Positions 7,709 to 11,889 of a stretch of DNA of 11,889 bases are shown piece by piece. A program made the position numbers and the translations under genes. Source of the DNA: Streptosporangiaceae bacterium (lineage in GTDB: Bacteria; Actinomycetota; Actinomycetes; Streptosporangiales; Streptosporangiaceae); the NCBI GenBank assembly GCA_030040475.1, contig JASHTQ010000343.1:1-11889 (forward strand), written 5' to 3'. The notes below the pieces were generated by a model. It did not search any database and had not been told where the DNA came from. It was given only the letters and a program-made list of their open reading frames with translations. Within the stretch, counting starts at the first letter, position 1, and each line of letters starts with the position of its first letter.

Positions 7709-7731
7709 GGCTAATTCCGCTTACGGGCATC
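7709..7731. repeat. Motif pair GGCTAATTCC-gctt-ACGGGCATC, outer copy near the presumed left end
   Basis: GGCTAATTCC (7709-7718) and ACGGGCATC (7723-7731) are separated by only 4 bases. The copy is framed by CGATG (7705-7709) and CATCG (7728-7732), a 5-bp inverted repeat. It may mark the junction between the insertion element and its target. Confidence 0.65.
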
Positions 7732-7918
7732 GAGTTGCGTGGATCCGGGCTCCGGGGTCGATCGTGGGCACTCCGTGAGCCTTCCAAAGTAACGTGCGTT
7801 TGTGCGTGTCGCGGTCTTGGATGTGGCCCGGTGCCCGTCCGCGGCGATCCGGCCGCGCCCGCCGTCCCTGCAGCACCTGCAGCCACTGCGGCCACTCGGT
7901 CACCAGGCTCGGCCGCAA

Positions 7919-7971
7919 CGATGTAAGGGTGTAGCGGTTGTAACCGCCACGATGTAAGGATGTGGCGGTTG
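7919..7971. repeat. Two 22-base direct repeats with an embedded 9-bp inverted repeat
   Basis: The 22-base units at 7919-7940 and 7950-7971 (CGATGTAAGGRTGTRGCGGT plus TG) differ at two positions and are 9 bases apart. AACCGCCAC (7942-7950) and GTGGCGGTT (7962-7970) form a perfect 9-bp inverted repeat around an 11-base centre, and GCGGTT-GT-AACCGC (7934-7947) is a second perfect dyad. The layout resembles a double operator or the end of a small repetitive element. Confidence 0.75.
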
Positions 7972-8118
7972 GCACGGGCCCGGCGGGCAGGACCGCGGAG
8001 GTGCGCGGAGCCCCGGATAGGACGCGAACAGGGACGAACCGGTCATCTCGCCTTGACTGGCGACCCGCGAGCGCGACCCGCCGGAAACTCGGCTCATTTC
8101 GAAGTGCCCACCCGCGCA

Positions 8119-8153
8119 CCGGATCTACCACGTAGCCCGGATCGACCACGGTA
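8119..8153. repeat. Direct repeat pair CCGGATCKACCACG
   Basis: CCGGATCTACCACG-TA (8119-8134) and CCGGATCGACCACG-GTA (8137-8153) are nearly identical units with an 18-base period. No gene or promoter is evident beside them. Confidence 0.6.
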
Positions 8154-8212
8154 ACCGGAGAACCACGGGCCTGGCGTGGTGCTGGCGGCGTTCCGCGACG
8201 GCTGTGACTCCG

Positions 8213-8235
8213 GGTGAGGCGTTCACACGCTCACC
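8213..8235. other. Bulged inverted repeat GGTGAG-g-CG / CG-CTCACC
   Basis: GGTGAG (8213-8218), a bulged G, and CG pair with CG and CTCACC (8228-8235) around the loop TTCACA. Eight pairs can form. No T-tract follows, so a terminator is unlikely on the plus strand; an operator or structural remnant is possible. Confidence 0.4.
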
Positions 8236-8311
8236 GTGGCCTAGGTGGTCATCCCGCGGGCAGGATCGGCGTCCGCAGGGTCCCTTCTCATTCCGCGGGG
8301 CCGCTTCTCAT

Positions 8312-8479
8312 GAGGTGCGTGTGCCGCAAGCCCCGATCGCCGGTCCTGTCGTGGGGTGCGTGTGCCACAAGCCCCGGTAGGCGGGGCTCGTGACCCACGA
8401 GCCCCAATCGGGCGTGCTTCTCCGGGCGGGTGCGGGTGGCATCGGCCCCGTGGTGCGGGGCGTGTGCGTCACGAGCCCC
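8312..8479. repeat. Array of five 23-bp imperfect palindromes
   Basis: Units begin at 8312, 8353, 8383, 8427 and 8457, each 23 bases long and most with the outline GGGG...GTG...CAC...GCCCC. The third is a perfect palindrome: GGGGCTCGTG, three bases, CACGAGCCCC. The others keep the GCCCC end and much of the centre. The gaps alternate 18, 7, 21 and 7 bases, so the larger repeat is about 71-74 bases with two palindromes each. The array ends about 100 bases before the start of the 118-residue gene. It is not a CRISPR array, since the gaps are far too short and uneven. Confidence 0.7.
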
Positions 8480-8578
8480 GTGCGCGTTCCGGCCGGCTCG
8501 GTACGGGGGCGGAGGGGCACTCGTGTTGCGCGGGGAGCTCTGTCATATTCTGGATACCCCGGACGCGAGGAGTCTGAC

Positions 8579-8935
8579 GTGGCAGAACTGCGGCTGGAAG
8601 GCGGCGAGCTGGTGCTTCACCTATCGCCTGCGGAGAAGGCCGAGGCGGTTCACGGCGATCTTCGTGTGCCGCTGTCGGCGGTTCGCGGCGTCGAGGTACT
8701 CGACGACGCCCACGGCTGGACCGGGATCGAGGTCGGGTTCAAGGTCGGGATGCGCGTGCCCGGCATCGCCGCTGTGGCTACTGTCCGCGGCCATGGCGAG
8801 AAGGTGTTCATCGCGGTCCATCGCGACACGCCTCGCGGCGTGAGGGTGCGCCTGGAGGGTGCCCCGTGGGATGAGTGGATCGTCGGCTGCGCAGATCCCG
8901 AAGCCGTCGCCGCCACCCTGGCCTCAGCGACCTGA
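8579..8935 (+). CDS. Conserved actinobacterial small protein with PH-like fold
   Basis: The protein has 118 residues and no signal peptide or membrane span. The GTG start at 8579 is chosen because GAGGAG (8567-8572) stands six bases before it and because the family begins with AELRLEGGELVL. Other features of this widespread small family are VHGDLRVPLSAVRGVEV (29-45), a run of short beta strands, RGHGEKVFIAVHRDTPRGVRV and the ending WDEWIVGCADPEAVAATL. The repeated strand pattern followed by a C-terminal helix is that of bacterial PH-like domains. Members are cytosolic and of unknown function. The nearest structure upstream is the palindrome array; a TATTCT at 8546-8551 could be a -10 element, but no convincing -35 is seen. 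Confidence 0.85.
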   Translation: MAELRLEGGELVLHLSPAEKAEAVHGDLRVPLSAVRGVEVLDDAHGWTGIEVGFKVGMRVPGIAAVATVRGHGEKVFIAVHRDTPRGVRVRLEGAPWDEWIVGCADPEAVAATLASAT

Positions 8936-8978
8936 GCCGTCGCTGCAGCGAAGCAGGCAATCGTGGTCCCGCGCCGAC

Positions 8979-9011
8979 GAGCGGTGCGCGCGCTTCGTGC
9001 GCCCTCCGCTC
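8979..9011. terminator. Long GC-rich hairpin after the PH-like gene
   Basis: GAGCGG (8979-8984) pairs with CCGCTC (9006-9011), with an inner GCGC/GCGC stem. The hairpin starts 43 bases after the stop codon. There is no T-tract, as is usual for actinomycete terminators, so the function is plausible but unproven. Confidence 0.35.
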
Positions 9012-9092
9012 GCTGCCGAGTTTCCGAAATCGTCGCACGCCTGAACGACAACGCGCAGTCATCCCGGCGAGGTCACGGATCGGTGGTGCGGC

Positions 9093-9572
9093 ATGATGCA
9101 GCTCATGAGTGCTGGCCTGAGCGAGTTCGAGTGGCGGCAGCTGCTGGAGTTGCTGCGCCGGTTCGCGGACCACGACCTTGATCAGTCCGATTCATGGCAG
9201 CTCGGTACCTCCGGCGGTCCCGTGTTCATCCAGCTGCGGCGTGAGCTCCGCGCCGACGAACGCGCTGCGGCCTTCAGGCACGTCGAGCCCGTCAGCGGCT
9301 ATTCCACCGGCCGGGCCGCGCGAGTTGGCGATCTTGAGACGGTCGCCACCCGTGACGACCTGCGCCGCGTCGTCGGGCAGATGCATTCCGACTTCGTCGA
9401 ATCGGGCGTACTGGAGTGGGAAAACGCCACTCTGGAGCGTTTCCTCGAGGCGATGGCCGGTTACCTGCGCGACCTGGACGGTTATTTTCACAACCGCGAT
9501 GAGGCCATACCGGATCAGCCGGACTGGCACTTGGTCGCGCTGCTGCTGGTCGCCGCCAGCGGCTATGAGTGA
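9093..9572 (+). CDS. Hypothetical cytosolic protein, resembles DUF7660
   Basis: The protein has 159 residues and is acidic and soluble. The N-terminal half (LSEFEWRQLLELLRRFADHD, then a strand-rich GGPVFIQLRREL) is followed by a C-terminal block MHSDFVESG..LEWENATLERFLEAMAGYLRDLDGYF....PDWHLVALLLVAASGYE. The WEN-x-TLE-x-FLEAM core, the DGYF after it, and the ending with W, a hydrophobic helix and YE recall the DUF7660 pattern; this is from memory and no search was run. Possible starts are 9093, 9096 and 9105, all ATG in frame; GGTGG at 9082-9086 favours 9093. Proteins of this kind are often found as small genes in variable regions. No partner toxin is seen next to it, so an immunity role cannot be claimed. 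Confidence 0.72.
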   Translation: MMQLMSAGLSEFEWRQLLELLRRFADHDLDQSDSWQLGTSGGPVFIQLRRELRADERAAAFRHVEPVSGYSTGRAARVGDLETVATRDDLRRVVGQMHSDFVESGVLEWENATLERFLEAMAGYLRDLDGYFHNRDEAIPDQPDWHLVALLLVAASGYE

Positions 9573-9576
9573 TCGC

Positions 9577-9603
9577 TCCACGGGGCCGGGACGGGGCCGT
9601 GGA
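9577..9603. terminator. Hairpin just after the DUF7660-like gene
   Basis: TCCACGG (9577-9583) and CCGTGGA (9597-9603) form a perfect 7-bp stem around a 13-base GC-rich loop, four bases after the stop codon. The position suits a terminator, although there is no T-tract. Confidence 0.45.
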
Positions 9604-9743
9604 TCCCTACGTCACCTGGCCGCGCCACCGAACGCTGCCGGGGACGACGCTTGCCGGCGGAGATGGCCGCGCATCCCGAACAGAGTGAGCCTATCCTGGC
9701 ATAACCGTCAGCAGGCGGGCTCCAATGGCGACGCTCCAGGTCG

Positions 9744-9763
9744 GACACCTGCGTGCAGGTGTC
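9744..9763. promoter_or_regulatory. Perfect 9-bp dyad upstream of the two-span membrane protein gene
   Basis: GACACCTGC-GT-GCAGGTGTC is a perfect inverted repeat with a two-base centre. It ends 17 bases before the ATG at 9781. The size and symmetry suit an operator for a dimeric repressor, or a hairpin in the mRNA leader that would hinder ribosome binding. Confidence 0.6.
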
Positions 9764-9780
9764 GGGCGCGGGGGTTCGAG

Positions 9781-10395
9781 ATGCGGATGCGCGGTTCGGC
9801 TAGTGGCGGGCGGGGCCGGCTGGCCGGCTTCCGTCCTCGCTCGGTGGTGCTGTCGTCTCCGTATCCGGTCAGCGAGTGCCGCCGCCGGCTGGCCGCGGTA
9901 ACCACCCGGCGCGGGTCGGCTTCCTGGTATCTGGACCCGAGCACCGCCGGGCGCGCCGAGCCGCGCTTCCGGGGAGATGCTGGCTCATGGCTTCTCTCGG
10001 TAACCCTGTTCGAGGGCGGAAGGAACGGTTTCAGGCCGTGGCTGGACGGCCGGCTGGAACCGGCTGCCGGGGGAGGGACCACGCTGACGGCTAGCGTCGG
10101 GATGCAAGGGGGCAAGCGGGCAGTCTGGTGCCTGATCGCCGGCGCGGGCGGCCTGATCTCCGTGTCCATGGTGGCGGGCGGCGCCGCCCTGCTAGCCTCC
10201 GGCCGCCTCCAGGGACTGGCGGCCGTGCTGGGTTCGCTTGCCCTCGTCGCCTGCGTAGCGGGCTTCGGCGCCGCGGGCCTGCGGTCGCTGGAACACAAGA
10301 CCCGCCGGCTCATCCGGGAAGTGAACGTGACGCTCGGCTCGACCGCCACCTTCCCGAGCCCGGATGCTGTTCCCGCCAACAGCAGTGGCGCGTAG
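9781..10395 (+). CDS. Two-span membrane protein with an N-terminal soluble domain, function unknown
   Basis: The protein has 204 residues. The N-terminal 110 residues form a soluble domain with SSPYPVSECRRRLAAVT (25-41), WYLDP (49-53), GGRNGFRPWLDGRLEP and GGGTTLTASVGM. This order of motifs is seen in many uncharacterised actinobacterial membrane proteins. Two hydrophobic spans follow (about 114-139 and 145-167), with a short glycine-rich turn between them. The C-terminus is a basic tail (HKTRRLIREVNVTLGS). Both ends are predicted to be inside. The frame is open far upstream, but that part overlaps the previous gene; the ATG at 9781 (or 9787) directly follows the dyad at 9744-9763. There is no strong ribosome site (GGGGG at about 9770-9774). 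No function can be assigned. Confidence 0.72.
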   Translation: MRMRGSASGGRGRLAGFRPRSVVLSSPYPVSECRRRLAAVTTRRGSASWYLDPSTAGRAEPRFRGDAGSWLLSVTLFEGGRNGFRPWLDGRLEPAAGGGTTLTASVGMQGGKRAVWCLIAGAGGLISVSMVAGGAALLASGRLQGLAAVLGSLALVACVAGFGAAGLRSLEHKTRRLIREVNVTLGSTATFPSPDAVPANSSGA

Positions 10396-10491
10396 TGCCC
10401 GGGCTCGCCTCGCAGGGCGGGAAGGGCAGCACGCACGGGCGATCTTCATCGGCACCCCGCGGCATTCTCGGTTTATCGTCCGGGATGAATC

Positions 10492-10518
10492 TAACCGATA
10501 TCGATGTGATACCGGTTA
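10492..10518. promoter_or_regulatory. AT-rich 11-bp imperfect dyad before the multi-span membrane protein gene
   Basis: TAACCGATATC (10492-10502) and GATACCGGTTA (10508-10518) are inverted copies matching at 10 of 11 positions around a five-base centre. The stretch is much less GC-rich than its surroundings. It looks like an operator or part of a promoter, and its presence argues that translation starts downstream of it. Confidence 0.55.
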
Positions 10519-10556
10519 TGCTTGGCGCAGGGTCGGGGCCGTGGGTGGGGGGCTCT

Positions 10557-11504
10557 GTGGCGGAGCGCAATCGGTATGGCAGCCTTAAGAACAAGAACGA
10601 TGAGTACGTATGGTGGCATGTGTTGTGGCGGCTGCCTAATTTTCTCTTCGAGGCGCGGGGATATTTCGATGGCGGCGAGCGTGACGGGCAGGCTAGGCGC
10701 GTAGCCCAGGGACGAGGCCTTATCGGGCTCATCGCGCTCGCCTATGTCGCATATGCCTATCCGGGATACATAAGCGGGGTCCAGGAGCTCGTCCAGACCA
10801 CCGGCCGCCTCTGGCCCGGCGTCGGGACGATGCTGAGGTTCGCTAATTCCTGGCAGACCTCAATAGTTAATGCCGTCTTCCTGCTGGCAGCATGGATCGT
10901 CCTGTTCGCACTGCTGATGATCTCCATAACGCGGCTGGATGCCCTGCCCGGGCTGTTGCTGCGGCTGCGCTGGCCGGTCGCGGCCGTCGCGCTGTTCGCC
11001 GGCCTGTTCTTGCTTGCCGCCAAGCCAGCGGACTGGCTGGCGGACCTCAACGACTACTCGGCGCTCGCGCTAATTATTCCGATCGTCTTCGTGTGGGTCT
11101 TGCTTCTCAAGGTCATCTACCTGGCCGCCACCGACGTCTTCCGGGGCGACGACGCCCATCCGCTGCTCGCGCCATTCGTCTCCACCGGAGTGTCGTGGAC
11201 GCTCGCTTACCTCGCGTTGTCCTCAGGCAGCCATTCCGAGTCGGGGGTGCCGGAAATTGTCAGGCTGCTGGCGACGTCCGCCGGCCCGGTGTCGGTCACC
11301 GGCATTAACGTCTGGACGTGCCAGCGGATACGGCGCGAGCACGACGGTGACCTGCTGTTCCTTGACGGTCCTGAAGGCAGCAGCCGGCGCCCGGCGGCCC
11401 TGGGCGGCGGCGGCCCGTCCCGCCGCGAGGTGCTGAGGTACGCCCTGCCGCCGGCCATCCTCATCGGCACCTCCCCCTGTGGGCCCCTAGGGCACTGGCG
11501 CTGA
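10557..11504 (+). CDS. Multi-span membrane protein upstream of WD40 repeats
   Basis: From the GTG at 10557 the protein has 315 residues. That start is favoured by a GGTGGGGGG stretch just before it and by the dyad at 10492-10518; in-frame ATG codons at 10485 and 10518 are alternatives without a good ribosome site. A polar N-terminus (NRYGSLKNKNDEYVWWHVLW) is followed by about five hydrophobic spans near residues 54-70, 104-126, 139-156, 169-192 and 208-222. A basic segment WTCQRIRREHDGDLLFLDGP comes next, then a Pro/Gly linker and SRREVLRYALPPAILIGTS (288-306), a twin-arginine-like motif with a further hydrophobic stretch. Early codons use more A/T in third positions than the older genes of the window. 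I do not recognise the family. The frame ends at 11504, where WD40 repeats take over in the -1 frame. Confidence 0.65.
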   Translation: MAERNRYGSLKNKNDEYVWWHVLWRLPNFLFEARGYFDGGERDGQARRVAQGRGLIGLIALAYVAYAYPGYISGVQELVQTTGRLWPGVGTMLRFANSWQTSIVNAVFLLAAWIVLFALLMISITRLDALPGLLLRLRWPVAAVALFAGLFLLAAKPADWLADLNDYSALALIIPIVFVWVLLLKVIYLAATDVFRGDDAHPLLAPFVSTGVSWTLAYLALSSGSHSESGVPEIVRLLATSAGPVSVTGINVWTCQRIRREHDGDLLFLDGPEGSSRRPAALGGGGPSRREVLRYALPPAILIGTSPCGPLGHWR

Positions 11505-11524
11505 CCAGCACGGGGTCGGACCAG

Positions 11525-11889
11525 GTGCTGGCGTTCCTCGATGGCGCAGGTCCCTCGAACGCGCTGTCGAGCGGTGCCGTAGTCACGTCGGTGACGTTCA
11601 GTCCCGACGGGCGCATCCTGGCCAGCGGAAGCGGCGACACCACGATCCGGCTGTGGGACGCCTCCGATCCCGCCCGTCCTGCCGCCCTGGGCAACCCCCT
11701 CCACACGCGGCATGAGGTCAGCTCGCTGGCCTTCAGCCCCGACGGGCGCCTGCTGGTCGCCGGGGACAACGACAACTACCTCAATTTCGGCGACGGGAAG
11801 GGCCTCATCCAGCCCTCGGCCGGCTACGGGTACACGCTCGTCGCGTTCAGCCCGGACGGGCGCACCCTGGCCAGCGGCGGCGACGGTGA
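11525..11889 (+). CDS. WD40-repeat (beta-propeller) protein, 5' end uncertain, runs off the window
   Basis: Three WD40 repeats are visible: SVTFSPDGRILASGSGD with TTIRLWDASDPARPAALG, SLAFSPDGRLLVAGDND, and VAFSPDGRTLASGGDG at the window edge. The wording of the first (LWD..DPARP..LG.PL) is that of the propellers that actinomycetes attach to NTPase or membrane modules. The second repeat is degenerate at the position of the WD pair (NFGD). The frame is -1 relative to the membrane protein that ends at 11504. Starts considered are GTG at 11525, or CTG at 11501, which overlaps the upstream stop as CTGA. Neither has a good ribosome site. A lost base near 11470-11500 in a single longer gene is the main alternative. 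Confidence 0.7.
   Translation, partial: MLAFLDGAGPSNALSSGAVVTSVTFSPDGRILASGSGDTTIRLWDASDPARPAALGNPLHTRHEVSSLAFSPDGRLLVAGDNDNYLNFGDGKGLIQPSAGYGYTLVAFSPDGRTLASGGDG

Larger units (their letters stand above)
5950..7731 (-). mobile_element. IS110-family insertion element (ends approximate)
   Basis: The element is recognised by its transposase gene. IS110-family elements lack clear terminal inverted repeats and usually make no target duplication, so the ends given are approximate. On the transposase strand the leader before the gene is long (about 340 bases to the repeated motif at 7709-7731), and the tail after the stop codon is short (less than about 100 bases), as in the IS110 group proper rather than the IS1111 group. 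The left limit is set at the motif pair 7709-7731 because parts of it recur inside the leader. The right limit is a guess near 5950-6000. No host gene is visibly interrupted. Confidence 0.6.
7732..8578. other. Gene-poor, repeat-rich region of about 850 bases
   Basis: No open frame here has a ribosome site, a recognisable motif or sensible composition. Frames on both strands translate to Arg/Pro/Gly-rich sequence. The stretch does hold several independent short repeats and dyads (7919-7971, 8119-8153, 8213-8235, 8312-8479), listed separately. It lies between the insertion element and a run of small accessory genes, and may be a collecting place for decayed mobile DNA. Confidence 0.6.

Noticed and set aside
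7721..8149. Minus-strand frame of 142 codons beside the insertion element
   Set aside because: No ribosome site or family motif; it runs through the direct repeats and dyads, which explain its repeated residues.
8312..8479. CRISPR array
   Set aside because: Units are palindromic and variable, gaps are 7-21 bases and alternate in length, and no cas gene is present.
8308..8520. Minus-strand frame of 70 codons with repeated THTP-like words
   Set aside because: The repeated residues are a translation of the palindrome array, not a protein signal.
9093..9572. Immunity protein of a toxin pair
   Set aside because: The size and style would suit it, but no toxin gene lies next to it and the identification with DUF7660 is from memory only.

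Overview
The window comes from a high-GC actinomycete chromosome. Codon third positions are mostly G or C, GTG and TTG starts are common, genes overlap by GTGA, TTGA or ATG-in-frame junctions, and the families (ctaB, a DprE2-like reductase, an RseB/LolA-like exported protein, a PH-like small protein, WD40 propellers) are typical of Actinomycetota. A genus cannot be fixed from the sequence alone.

Layout. (1) Positions 1-1632 hold a respiratory-type cluster: the 3' end of a membrane protein, a 129-residue single-span membrane protein and ctaB (protoheme IX farnesyltransferase, first step of heme O/A synthesis), the last two overlapping at GTGA. (2) After about 430 bases without a supported gene comes a stand-alone short-chain reductase that resembles DprE2 (2061-2804). 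(3) Positions 2882-5866 are a tightly coupled trio: an exported RseB/LolA-like protein, an ABC ATPase that starts with TTG on the stop codon of the first gene, and an ABC-2 permease that starts inside the ATPase gene. (4) An IS110-family element lies on the minus strand (transposase 6027-7391). Its long leader (about 7392-7731) can fold into structures expected of a bridge RNA, and two 9-10 base motifs inside one fold are repeated, in the same order, near the presumed left boundary.

(5) Positions 7732-8578 are gene-poor and rich in short repeats: a pair of 22-base direct repeats with a 9-bp inverted repeat, a second direct repeat pair, a dyad, and an array of five 23-bp imperfect palindromes at 8312-8479. 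(6) From 8579 on are small accessory genes: a 118-residue PH-like protein, a 159-residue protein resembling DUF7660, a two-span membrane protein behind a perfect 9-bp dyad, and a multi-span membrane protein behind another dyad. The last is followed, in the -1 frame, by WD40 repeats that run off the window. This last pair may be one frame-broken gene or two coupled genes.

The most interesting items are the bridge-RNA-like leader with its repeated motifs, the palindrome array, the two operator-like dyads, and the membrane/WD40 frame junction. None is shown here to be a new system. Boundaries of the insertion element and functions of the small genes remain open.
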